64,000 nucleotides of DNA from Patiria miniata (lineage: Eukaryota; Echinodermata; Asteroidea; Valvatida; Asterinidae): assembly GCF_015706575.1 (NCBI RefSeq), contig NW_024037072.1, positions 25,607,162 to 25,671,161 on the forward strand, in the 5' to 3' direction. The notes below the pieces were generated by a model. It made no database searches and had not been told where the DNA came from. It worked only from the letters and a program-made list of their open reading frames with translations. Of this stretch, positions 51,901 to 63,298 are shown in pieces; position 1 is the stretch's first letter; each line of letters opens with the position of its first letter. Both the position numbers and the translations under genes were made by a program.

Positions 51901-52059
51901 CCCGAGCGGGCCCGTACGGCCAAAGCCTCGGCCAAGTTCTATGCGACCGTTGTTGCCGAGAATGGTTTCCCTGATCCATCAGTTTCTGGGGCTCCTGCTT
52001 CGGTGACCGTATCACTAGCTGGCCTCGTGGCCAGTATAGCTTTCGCTTTGTTTAATTAG
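48953..52059 (+). CDS. GH1 beta-glucosidase, lactase-like (gene C), complete, 3 exons
   Basis: Predicted secreted or surface-anchored GH1 beta-glycosidase of 550 aa. Exons: 48953-49272, 49631-50685, 51782-52059 (TAG at 52057-52059). The phases match those of gene B exons 1-2 and gene A's last intron. The signal peptide runs from MMFKMCSV to about ATALA, before [10 protein letters not shown]. Family motifs in order: [51 protein letters not shown] (acid/base Glu), [25 protein letters not shown] (nucleophile Glu), [12 protein letters not shown] (glycone subsite), [16 protein letters not shown]. The C-terminus after SVSGAPAS is hydrophobic to the end ([18 protein letters not shown]): a small-residue omega-like site plus greasy tail, as in GPI-anchored proteins. 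It lies in tandem downstream of gene B. The first ~230 bp of exon 2 is almost the same as in B, with greater divergence further on. Confidence 0.93.
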
Positions 52060-52727
52060 TTGCATGTTATGAAAATAATCAAAAGTTCGTATTTTACAAT
52101 ATGCTTTCGCTGAAGGTCTACTAGTGCACCTCAGGAGAAGTTTGTGACTACGCCATGTGAAGTGAATGTGTATTGAAAGAAGATTTAAAGGCATTTAAGA
52201 TCATTTACTTTTCATGCATTTTGTTTGTTTCCAATGATAACAACACTCAATATCACGAGAAGGCTAAAAAACTAATCTGTTGAAATTTCAGCTCAGTGGA
52301 TATTACATTTTTCGAGAAAATAGGGGGAAAACATGTACAACCTTTAATATCAAGACACAAGATTTCGTCAATAACACTCTAATTATTTCCCAAAACCAGT
52401 CAATTGGAAATCGCCTTCCTTTCTTGAATTTTTCTAAATGACAGCAAGCCAGACTAAACGACTGTGATTAGAACCAGTACGATCTTTTATCCAAGTAAGG
52501 TTTAAGATTTTTGATAATAATTTCTGTAGGTGACTTTTGGGATAAATACATGTGATCCAATTAGCACGTCTGGTTCTTAAGAACCATCTTTTCTCCTGGA
52601 GATGGTCACTTCTCATGGTGATGATACGTAAACATCTCCAAGGAGTTCATATCTGTTCTCTCCATGTACTTTAGTCTCCACCACGCAAAGCCTCGTCTCA
52701 TTACATTGTAATACCATCGGAAAGAAT

Positions 52728-52847
52728 GTTGCAACCTAATGCTGCTTTTTTCTTTATATATCATCTCAATGAAGGTCAGTCAGACCGAGAAACATTTCCA
52801 ATTCTGTAAGGAAATACTTAAAAAATGTTCTTGACTCTCCAGACTTT
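52728..52847 (-). mobile_element. Truncated relative of the 18554-18747 TIR element, inverted
   Basis: gttgcaacct, atatatcatctcaatgaagg, gagaaacattt and ttcttgactctcca follow the - strand order of the element at 18554-18747. The other end is missing. Confidence 0.65.
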
Positions 52848-53750
52848 GTGGACAACCGCCGAGGTAGAGTCAGGTATCATTTATGGCCAATTCATTGTAG
52901 ATAAGAGCTTTTGTAACTAACTCTTTCGAGGCAAATGATTCAGTTTTTGTTAGCGACGTCTATTTAATTTATTCCCTACATTGTTTTATATTGAAACTAC
53001 CGTTTTCGACAATCATCATAAGAATCTCCCTTGTATGACACACTCCAGGCTATTGCAATTGGGGTAGTTGAAAGGGAGCATTGTTTTCGTTTGATGGAAA
53101 AATGATCTTTACAAAAGACAAAGCTGTTCTCTTTTAATAAAGCCATGTTATCAAATTTATATAATTGGAGCTATCCATTGTTAACGTCAGAGAGGAAACA
53201 TTAAATGACAAAATAAGACATTTTGTTCGGGTTATTTGTAAATTGTAGGCCTTTAATGTTCATTCCTCAATCATAACGGCAATGGTGACTGAAGTGAATA
53301 GCCCTTACACATAATGACGTCACGCTTTGTTTACAAGTGTGTTTTTCTATGGGAGCCAGGTGGGGATGTGAGCCACCAAGCTCCTATAATGTATATAAAT
53401 CGGGGTTCCACACAGAAATCTTAAAAATGAAATTATAGAACAAAAATAAGGGCTTTCGTTGGCCGATTTGTACATTGTTTGGGTATCTTAGGAGCCTATT
53501 TACAATACATTGGACAGTCATCACATTTACGCAATTGACGCCACGCCCTGAATTTCAGCTTTCCACTGATTACCACAAAATCATCACAATGGTGTATGAA
53601 GAAGAGTGCCATTTGCTTTTTTTCACACTCCGCCATTGGGCATGCACAGCCTCGATCTGGCAACTTTACACAATAAAAATAGCCGGCCCTGTCAGAAGAC
53701 TCCAGGAGAGAACCTTTTCAAATTGATGACGGCATTGAAGGGAATTTGCA

Positions 53751-56700
53751 TCATGACTTGGCCAGTCTTCGCTCCGCTGAGGTCCGATAAAAGTCAAACA
53801 CCTTCTGACTCGCTGTTTGGCAAGATGCCAGAAGAGACTGGTACTACAAGAAAAGAAAATTACATATAAAAAATACAAACAAATAAATCCAAGCAACAGT
53901 GAATGTGAGTATTCACTCTTGTATGGGTCATTCTTTTTTTGGTCCACTTTGTTCAGTCTCTGTTACGTCTGACATAGTATGATTTGTATTCTGATGCACT
54001 CCTAGACCTTAATGCAGTCATCCTCCAAGAGTGATTATGCAAACTATCAACCCAACAAATATAAAATCCTTTGAAAGTCATTCATAATGATACTTGAATG
54101 GCAAATTACAAAGTACATGTACCAAGGTAACAGGGACAGGAAGCTGTCGCACTTTGGACCCTAAATTTACAAAATGACTCACATGTGTCCAAACTGACTA
54201 CAATCTGAGTGATCAGTCCTTCCTAAACTAGAAGAGATTCCCCCTTAAAATGGTTGAGGATAGACCCTGAAAAAATACCCAGTGCAAAAGGGTGCAAACG
54301 AATGAGAGGCAAAATGGGGAGGGGGGGAGGCAACTTTCATTTAACCTCAGGCAATTGCTGAGTTACTTTCCTGAGGTGTCCCAACTTGATGCATTTACCT
54401 AGATCAAGTGATGTCATGAGACAATTTAATTTATACATTTTCACTGACACCAAGTGACAATAGCTTTTATGGTTCGGAAGAGAACAAAAACAAGATGTAC
54501 AAGTTAGCAATTATTGCTGATTTCACAATGAACATCTTTGAATATTGACAGTTGAAACAAGCAGTTCTGTTATAGGCAATACAGGCTGGCCTTGACAGTC
54601 ATGAATCCGTCAAGATACTGGCCAACCTTTTCCAATAGGTTCTGGATAGATATATCACCCATCATCACGATAGAAATTGTTGGGGGAGGGGGGAGGATAC
54701 TGTTTCAGATAAACTAAACAAATACGATGCCCTGCTGTGATGTCTGTTACTCAAAATAATTTATGTGATCGGCTCTGTTAAAAGGAATATACATCATTTG
54801 CTTTTGCTGTAATTTTCAGAAATGGATGGAATTGGGGGGTTGGAAATATATAGCAAATATAGTTACACTGACTTTTTTGAGGTTTTGGGTTCAAAAATGC
54901 TATGAAAACCAAGAAACACTATCATTTTTCTGTGGTCTGGTTCCCTGACTCCATTTAAGAAGAAACAGAGCAGTTTACATACATTGGGGAATTGTAAGGT
55001 CAGGGAACCAGTCTAGCTGGCTTGTACCCGTTCATAGGTGTGTAATCGATTGCAAACAAGTGCGATGGTCAACTGGGGCCAGTATTTGAAAAAAGCCAGT
55101 TTTTTCCAACGCTGATCGGCCGATCAGCATTGGAAATTGATACAAAAATACCACTTTTCTTGAAAATGACAGCATACCAGGTGCCATGAATTTACAGGAT
55201 GCTTTACACTGTCATTCATTAACAGTCCAGCAAGGTATTTCAAAATGATTTGGTAGTTTTATTTTTTGATGTTTGCAAATGTTGTATTTTCCCTTTAAAT
55301 ATTTGTTGATACCCACTGCTATCTCACAAACTACTGTAATTAAAATGCAAAAGCATGGTCCAGTGGTTACCGTGTTTGACTCATGAAAGATTGTGTGTGG
55401 GTTCGAACCCTGCCAGGAACATGGTGTTTGTGCCCTTGGGCAAGACACTTAACTACAATTGCCTCCCTCCACCCAGGAGTATAAATGGGTTCTTGTGAGG
55501 GTGAGGACTGATTGAGTGCTGATATCGGCTGCTGCGTGGTCCCATGGCCTGATAAACGGGGTAATAATTGTAAAGCGCTTTAAGATTGTTGATACGATGG
55601 AAAGCGCTATATAAGCACAATTGTTATAATTATTACACTGCAATGATCAATGCATGCACATCCCATGCTATCCATAAACCATGGACCCACCTCCTACTAA
55701 TGTGACTTGTTTAACTTGTGTAACTTGTTTACACAGAACAGGTCGGTTGTGTAAGGAACCACAGAGGTATCAATAAGATCATTAACACAAACAAAGTTGC
55801 TTATCGGGTTCAAGTTTGTTCAAAGTTTCACGCCTGGTTTTCGTGGTGGGCAAACTCCAACAGTTATACAACCAGGCATATCTGCTGAGTCAGTATGCTT
55901 TAAGGATTAGCTCAGGCCATGTAGCTATATGCCAAGAGGCAAGTTATGATAGGGAGTTATTAATCTCTAGCTATATCTGTGCCAGCTAGCGAAAAAACAA
56001 ATTATGTTGTCTATGTAGAGGGACCTCGTAGCTGAGCAGTTAGAGCGTGGAGCAACGGACTGGGAGGTTAGCGGTTCGAATCCCATTCGGTCCAAAAACT
56101 GAAAAAAACTCTCTCTGACGACCCAACAGTAAAATGGGTACCTGATTCATTCAGGGAAGGTAAGACGGCGAGAGGAGAGGACTGGGCACCGCCACTCATA
56201 TGCCCCGCCCAAGACACAATGGACCTCTAACATCCCACTGCCCCTACGGCCGGTAATGGCTAAGGGACCTTTACCTTTTTACCTTTACCTATCTAACAAA
56301 ACAAGAAAGTAGTAGAAATGCTCAAGTTGCCATATAGATGCTTGAAGTCATCATAATGCCTAAGGCTGAGAATTGGTATTGAAAAACCAAGAAACTATCC
56401 CATCCACCCAACCCAAAATAAGTTTACAAAAAAATGTGTGAAAGGTGAAAGGCTGCATGTAGAGTACATGTATCTATTGTTGACAAGCTCTGATCAGATT
56501 AATAGCATTTGAATGAGATCTACAATCAACAACAATATTTGATAACTGACTTACTGGCTCCACTCACCACTTCATGAGATAAGGAAATTGTTGACTTGAC
56601 TTTTGACTCTGATAAAGGGATCATTTGCTACCATGGAGGCAAATACATAAATGTAATGCTATCATGCACAATTTTATATTCAGGATTATAGCTTTGTCTG

Positions 56701-59700
56701 GGGGGGGGGGGGGGGGGGGGGGGAAGGGAGGGAGGGGGGCTGTTAAGAGGGGTGGGTGTGTTGGCAGGCATGTGCTACTTTTTTCCTGCATGATTTTCTT
56801 ATTTTTGCGGCCCAAGAGGAGGGTGTAGAACACCTAGATATGTCACTGGGTACAATGCTCTAACCAAGGAGCTAATCAGGAATTAGTCAGATATAATTTG
56901 CTTGTGTAAGCACTTGTTTACAGAGTTACATTACGAAAAAGGTATTTTCTAATTAGCCGTAACCCTAATGTGCCCCGTCAAAAACAATAGCATCCACAGC
57001 AGTCTTAGCAGCTATTCCTAAGCATGTACACCCGCACCTCCCCCAAGAAAAAAAAAAGTAGAATGAGTTGGAATTGAGATTCCATACTGACCTGTTGCAT
57101 TGTACATGACCCCTGGAATGTTGAGGTGACAACCTTTTTGTTTGTGCTGTCAAAAGCAAAGGTGGCTAAACACAGGGCATCCTGGAACAAGTAACAAGGG
57201 GGGGGGGGGAATTAACCAAGTTGTAATAGTTTCTATGGGAACCAGAATACCATCAATCATGTCAATTGAAATTGCAGTTCTAGTACGGTACTGTGCATTC
57301 TACATTTTTTGAGGTACTGTACCTCAAAAAATGTAGAATGCACAGTTCAGATTTAACAAATAGCTGAGGAGAAACCTGTGATAATATCTGAAAGCACTGA
57401 ATTCTGCAGAGACAGACCAAGTAGAAAAATCTCATAGAAGTAGTATCTGTGCTCTTCAACAAACTCAATTTTTTTCTCCTGACAAATTTTAACTTCAAGT
57501 GTTGCTTTTATCTATTTTGGGTAAGTGCAATCCTCTGGGGAGAAAACCCTATTTTGTCTGGTGTGCAAACAGATCCGCCCTTAGAGTAGACTTGTTCCTG
57601 GTCCCCATGTTATTTTTTATAAAGGGGGATGGGAACCAGTCTGTCCCATGAGAACTGAATGATTGCTGGAACATTATTCCATAGCTAAACAAGCCGGCCG
57701 AATTTTTTTCCAGGCGATGTCTCCCCCAAAAGCTATCTTTTGTATTGCTATAATAACAAGAGAATAAATGTGTGTTTGGCTGGTTTTAAACACTCTGTTT
57801 AAGACCGGTTGCAGTCTGGATGCTGATAATTACCCGAACCTTTTCGGTCAAATAATCAAAACTGTTCGGTCTAAAGTCAAAACAAATCAAAAATTAAAAA
57901 TTTCCAACAATTTTTTTCACCAATTTTACCTCATGCTTTTCGGGACACCCCTCAAGCTATATTATGGTTGTCCATAAACAACTCCTTATATGAAGATTGG
58001 CGCGTGCGTTGCGCATACTGCGCAATGTGGCGCACAACGCAGCTGTGCCGGTGTATTGTGAATTTAAGACTATGAAATTCAGACTCACTGGTAGTATTGA
58101 GCATGCTTACGTGAGGATTGCGAATGTTCAACCAATAAAACGGTAAAAGGCACCGGATTTCAAAGGAGTCAAAATTTCATGTGACCAGCCAGCCATGTCT
58201 TATCATCCTTTTAAGACCGGCCACATGATGGGCTCTCAACCAACAGGAATGGGTAAACTGTCTTAGGTATTTCTGATTAAGGGAATAAAAACATGTAAAT
58301 GTGTGTGTTTTGCCGGTTTTAAACAATTGTACTTTAATCCAGCTAGGAGCCAGGTTGCCGATAATGGCTTCAAGCTGAAGGGGCGGGCTTTTATCAGTGG
58401 GCCTCGCCCGAACTAGCTCTGTGCTGTACCTTCGCTTGTTTGTCTGTTGGGTCTAGTACCAGCCTCTCTTCGCTGTCAAGCATGCAGGTGACTGCAGCAA
58501 CCAGACACTTCATTGGAACGCCAGCATCCATAAGGGCCATGCAGGAAGCATTTATGCAGCATGCCAAGAGCTGATTGGTCAATGTAAGGAATCGTAAAAT
58601 TCTGATACCACCCAAAGGCAAAAAAGAACAAGCTTGCTTGCCAACAGGGTAACCTCATTCTCAGGGTCTACTTCAACCTTGAAATCAACAGTACACCCTG
58701 GGAGGATTACTAACTTCTCAAATTCCTAACTATTACCACGACAAGAAGTAATGGATTCGTATTATTCAGGGCTCAAATTTCAGGCAAAATTCTATTAGTC
58801 TACAGTACTAGTAAGCTCAATACTTTACTCGACCTGAAGTTTGTAACAAGACCAGTGCAAAAAGAAGGAGAATACATTGCAGGTTGAAATGAAAATTAGG
58901 TATTATTTCGAAAGGTTGGAAGCCAAGAACATGGTCCTTTATTGTTAAAGATAAATATGGAAACAAAAAATTCAATGATTGCAAAGTTTAATGCACACAT
59001 TTGTTCATTCACTTGGTGTGCTTATTCAGGGGGATGATATAAGATTTTGATCAGCAAATAAAAAAATATTTAAAAATAAAACTACAAACATACTGGACTT
59101 GGTCCATTGGTCCAGCAGGTATTTTGAGCCCTGATGTGATGCACGTGGTGATTCTAATTGTCAATATGATATATTTCGACGTTAACTGTGTGTATTTTGA
59201 CCATTAATCCTCTTCATATTTTTATCATTATACAACACCTGAATAACCCCCGTCATCTGATTGGTGGATCGTTGATCACGCCATTGAATTATTCGTCCCA
59301 ACGCATGGCACGGCCGAACCACAAAAATAGAAGTTCTATTGACAAATTGAACGGTGAATAGAACTTCCTTTGCACGGTTTCATTACTGCCGGTGGTGGCG
59401 CTGTATTACGAATTACAAAGAATCACATAAGATCTGCTGCCAAACGATTAGACAAAGTTTAATATAATAGTTCTGAACTTTTCGAGAACAGTTTTTAAAA
59501 TACATAAATTGGATATGAAAGTTCTGAACTTAGTTGTGGAATAGTTCTAGACCGAGCATGCTGGCTAGTTTGGAATAAATCGGATATTGGAAGGGACCAC
59601 CAGTTTGTCTGAAAAAGTAGAACATTGGTGTAAGTACCAGTTCACAAGTCAACCAATCAGATGACGAGGATTTATTCAGGTGTTGTATAAAACAAATAAT

Positions 59701-62700
59701 GAATGTTTCACATTCGTGCAATGGAGAGAATAATTTCATTCGGTGATAGAAGAATATTCCATTCCCCTCGGTTTCACCTCGTGGAATGTAACATTCGTCT
59801 GTCACCTCATGAAATTATTCTTACCATTGCACTCACAAACATTCATTATTTGTATAATATTCTGAGTGTCATACTGGAGGTTGTATAGGTATTAATATCA
59901 CCTTGCAACTCTAAAAAATCGACTTAAAGAAGATGTTCCAAAAATGTTATAGTTTTACCACGGATCCTCTTCACAAGGATCAACGACTTCCCCAAATTTC
60001 CGGTGAGATGCGTGACATGGCACTTGGGCGTCATGCGTGTGCTTGCGCGAGACTCAGCACGCGACTTCAGTCTTTCAGAGGTCAAATTTTTGTCAGGACG
60101 CCAGCTGTCGGCGATCATGGCGCGCACCCATTGTTCCACATGCTTTATGCGTTGTTCTATGCGCGGACTCCACATATCACGCATGTAGACAATCCGTTCC
60201 GTACATTTTGTACACAAGCTCAGATGAGTCGTTTATCCTTGTGTAAAGAATCCATGGTTTAACACCCTACAGAACATATCCAAGTGGTGTTGCAAAGACA
60301 TCAGACAATTTGCGCAAATTATAATATCTAGGATTTTTTTTTTTAATGAGAAATTTCAATACAGGGGTCAAAGAGCAGTTAGTGAGTTAGTGATAGCACC
60401 CATTTTACTGCCCCAACACAATACAGACCTCATAACAGCAAGGTCTCAAAATCCATGTAAATCCACCAATTCCTCAAGTATTTGAAACAAAATGACCAGC
60501 ATGGAGGATTAATTTTGCCTATATCAATTTTTCAATCAGTAAAATTGTTTCAATTTGTTCAATTTTCAATTGTTTTTTTTTTCTCGCGTAAGCATCATTA
60601 GATAGCCCAAACTATTATATGATATTTTGGTTCATGTCAGGAAATGCCCAATGCCTATCTCGTTCAAAAAAACCTTTTTCTTTGGTTTTATAACTTCTGC
60701 ATTTGGATGGGAATTCCTTGACAATCATTCATTAACCCTAACTCCCTAGGAACCATACCCATTCTGGCAAATTCCAACACCAACGTGGGAAATTGTACAC
60801 ACACACTGTCTGACTTATTTTCTGGAGGTACGCCAAACCCAATGTAAAAAAACATCAGTTTAGGGGTACTGTACCCATCCCAACAAACTTGCTGTTGGGC
60901 TTTGATGGGCTGAGTTCGGTTAGGATTAAAGATGTACTGCCCATACTTTTCAATAAATTCAATGTTTTTTTCTTGATGAATTTTCAATTTGTATGTTACA
61001 AATTTTTTTAAACTCCATTTCCCCTTTTATCGGCATCTACAACCCTCTGCAACTGACCCTAATTAAATTTGACCAACAGAGGGCAGCAGGCACCATTCAG
61101 AAGACACCACTTGTGCAGAGGCTCCTAAAAAATAATAACAAATACAAAACAGGAGGGAAAAAACATGTGGTGTATCAACAGATTTTTGTTGAAAGGATAC
61201 TGCTCCAGAGTCTTGTACTTCTTGTGTTACTATGGTGATGGATGACCGTGGATGCATGGCTGTTAGAATGACTGTCTCACAGGTGTTTCGAATCAGCTGC
61301 TCTTTGGACTTTTCCCGGATCCCTGCAGGAAGGATTTAAACACCAGTCAGTGTTTAGTGGTGATGTTTAAAACACGTCGTGAGCCCCTTGCGTTGCATAA
61401 CATGCCCGCTGTACACGACGTGCACGTTGGCTACAACTGCACGCTTGAGAACCACTTATATGTTGAGCACACCGCGCGTGCTGCGTGCACCATAGAAATG
61501 GCCCGAACATCATTATGTTGAATGGTAGAGTACAATCATTGAAAGTTGCCAACATTTTGACTTTTTATTGGTTTGGACTTTTTATGGTTTTTGACTGAAA
61601 AGGTATTAATGACTGGGGATAATAGTGTGATGGAGGAGTAAGGAGCCTTGTCGCCGATACTGGCCCTCGCCTTTGGTTCAGGCCATTATCGGCCACAAGG
61701 CCCCTAACTGGTTTTAAACCACACGTTAACTGCTTCATTGCACTATTCTATTATCCCAAAAGTTCTTGTTGTCAGCAATGATTGCTCAAATCAAGACTCT
61801 TTCTCACAAATGCCACTCACCAGGCATGCCAGACTTGGGCTTGTAGATGACCTCTACTGTAGCCCTGTCAATGATTTCTTTATTCTGTCGTACATCAGCT
61901 GGACCATACACTGCTGCCATCACTGACGTGTCTCCTGCATGCAACAAAGATAACAATTCAAAATGAGGTGCAAAAAACAATGACAAAGTCATGCAGATCA
62001 ATGTTATATTAAGAATGGCTAGTACAAGGCTTCCTGAGAAAACTTTGTCCATTATCACATCATGTTTTAATAAAAAATAATTAGCACCAAAAACTTGGCT
62101 ATGACTACCAGCTGAAAAACGACAATCAGCATTGAGTTCAAATATTAATAGTTTGCACAATGTGCATACAAGTCTGCCCATCTCAACGATTGAAATGGCC
62201 CAGCCTTATTTTTCTGAAATTGAAGAATTTTACAAAGATAATTAACACACAAGAGAAAAAACATTTAAGCATTGCTGCTCATAGCTTAGGAAATAGAGGT
62301 TTAGAATTCTTATATGTATAGTTTCAATATACTCCAAGTAACTATGACTCTACCAATCCCTTTTTTTAACTTTTGGTTAAGACTTTTGCCAAATCCTGAC
62401 CCCAACTTAAAAAAGGTGATCTGCAGAGTTTGGATCTGGATCAATACTACCTCCTCCCTCCCACTGTGGGATGTTATGCAGAGGTTACTTGGGCAATAAG
62501 GCAGAAAGGGCATATTTTTCATCATTTTGGCCTAAAAACGGACAGAATCCACCGATATTTGTTAGGCGCAACTTACGTGAGTATGTCAAGAGGTATAGTA
62601 CGGAGTTTAGGGGCAAACTGTGCAGCGGTTCTGTGGGAAATGTCTGTGTTTTGATGGGCATTTTTGTACTTAGTCGGTGTTTTGTAGAAGCAAACAATTT

Positions 62701-63041
62701 TGCGGGGCTCTCTCAATTTTGCGGGGCTCCGGGGAGCATCATATTCATAGTTCTAGGAGTACGAGGTGCATAGATCAAGTGGTGGGGTATTCTGCAATTG
62801 TGTCTATAAAAAAACAAAGAAGATACAGGAAGATAAGTACAGTATGAAAGCTAAACAAAAGTAAACCCCCCCCCCTCCAAAAAAAAATGTAAAAAAATTA
62901 TCAACTTTTTAACTGAAGCCTCAACCTTAGGCTTAACTTCCAACCTTGTGTAAATGTTGCTGATCCATCCGGCCTGGACAGCAAATTCTGCTCACTGCCA
63001 GCAGTTCGCAACCCCGAATCGTTCATATCGCTGGATTCCAT
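53751..63041 (-). CDS. EXOSC5: EXOSC5 / Rrp46, RNA exosome RNase PH-like subunit, complete, 6 exons
   Basis: Non-catalytic RNase PH-fold ring subunit of the eukaryotic RNA exosome, which processes and degrades RNA in nucleus and cytoplasm. Exons in transcription order: 63041-62945, 61934-61821, 61322-61201, 58570-58430, 57181-57092, 53843-53751 (TGA at 53753-53751). Together they make 657 nt, 218 aa plus stop, close to the human protein (about 235 aa). Diagnostic stretches in order: [119 protein letters not shown]. The last exon encodes only 30 residues ([12 protein letters not shown], ending RRLAKS), matching the family C-terminus. All six splice phases agree. The start at 63041 is the only upstream in-frame Met close to the conserved block. 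Introns hold several mobile elements. The 5' flank carries a 17-bp minisatellite. Confidence 0.93.
53930..54170. repeat. Dispersed repeat shared with 19128-19360
   Basis: Second copy of the cctccaagagtgattatg-containing repeat, in the last EXOSC5 intron, about 90 bp upstream (in transcription sense) of the final exon. Confidence 0.75.
54779..55298. mobile_element. TTAA-flanked TIR element, family 1, copy 2
   Basis: Near-identical to 10377-10900 along its length, with the same inverted ends and TTAA on both sides. It lies in the last EXOSC5 intron. Confidence 0.85.
55340..55625 (+). mobile_element. tRNA-derived SINE with gcgctatataa tail
   Basis: The tRNA-like head has tggtccagtggttacc (A box) and gggttcgaaccctgcc (B box). 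The body contains cacccaggagtataaatggg. The tail has agcgctttaag and aagcgctatataagc, then an AT-rich end. Confidence 0.8.
56022..56290 (+). mobile_element. tRNA-derived SINE, second family
   Basis: The head reads gggacctcgtagctgagcag, ttagagcg and gcggttcgaatcccattcgg, and it carries a paired acceptor-like end (gggacc/ggtcc). The body ends in accttttacctttacc-type short repeats. The non-tRNA body argues against a functional tRNA gene. Confidence 0.75.
56700..56723. repeat. Run of about 23 G
   Basis: Longest homopolymer in the window, followed by further G-rich sequence to 56760. Its length in the source DNA is uncertain. Confidence 0.85.
57291..57345. repeat. Perfect 26-bp-arm hairpin in an EXOSC5 intron
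   Basis: ctgtgcattctacatttttt followed by gaggta is exactly inverted at 57320-57345, with a 3-nt loop. It lies between EXOSC5 exons 5 and 6. Confidence 0.9.
59228..59690. mobile_element. Inverted-repeat element in an EXOSC5 intron
   Basis: ttatacaacacctgaataac continuing into cgtcatctgattggt at the left matches the inverse of aaccaatcagatgac...tcaggtgttgtataa at the right. The middle includes agaagttctat and atagaacttcc as a smaller inverted pair. Confidence 0.75.
59693..59852. repeat. 160-bp palindrome abutting the previous element
   Basis: caaataatgaatgttt, gtgcaatgg and gaataatttcat on the left are mirrored on the right. The central part includes ggaata/tattcc-type pairing. Confidence 0.75.
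59950..60265. mobile_element. ~315-bp TIR element in an EXOSC5 intron
   Basis: The left end agttttaccacggatcctct pairs imperfectly with the inverse of the right end (aagaatccatggtttaac), and cacaagga pairs with tccttgtg. It is CG-rich inside. A 109-aa frame in it is unlike any known protein. Confidence 0.55.
60918..61100. repeat. Diverged dispersed repeat, also near 15393-15550 and 57434-57570
   Basis: The three places share a T-rich block of the ctcttcanaaaattgactttttttct type, followed by a catctgcaatcctctg-like phrase. The copies are diverged, and I could not find exact ends. Confidence 0.4.
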
Positions 63042-63117
63042 TCTAAAACTAAAAGTGAAAACTTAAACTGAGTAAAGTCCGACAACACTTCACTCTGTCG
63101 TCGTCTAGTGCACACGG

Positions 63118-63298
63118 TATCAGGTCAACTCGGACCCAAACCAGGTCGGACCCATGCCAACTCGGACCCACGCCAACTCGGACCCACGCCAACTCGGACC
63201 CACTACCAACTCGGACCCACGACCAACTCGGACCCACGACCAACTCGGACCCACTACTAACTCGGACCCAAGCATGACCAACTCGGACCCAACAATGA
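63118..63298. repeat. 17-bp minisatellite upstream of EXOSC5
   Basis: About ten imperfect copies of ccaactcggacccacga, starting 77 bp upstream of the EXOSC5 start codon. The open frames on both strands across it only reflect the repeat. Confidence 0.9.

Noticed and set aside
36603..52059. Klotho identity for the GH1 genes
   Set aside because: Klotho proteins lack one or both catalytic glutamates per domain; here NEP and TENG are intact in every gene.
56022..56095. Functional tRNA gene
   Set aside because: Boxes A and B are present, but a fused non-tRNA body and short-repeat tail mark it as a SINE.
59933..60262. Open frames of 61-109 aa on both strands
   Set aside because: They coincide with a CG-rich TIR element with inverted ends; coding on both strands is a by-product of composition.
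63118..63298. CRISPR-like array
   Set aside because: Units are contiguous with no unique spacers, and the window is eukaryotic; it is a minisatellite.
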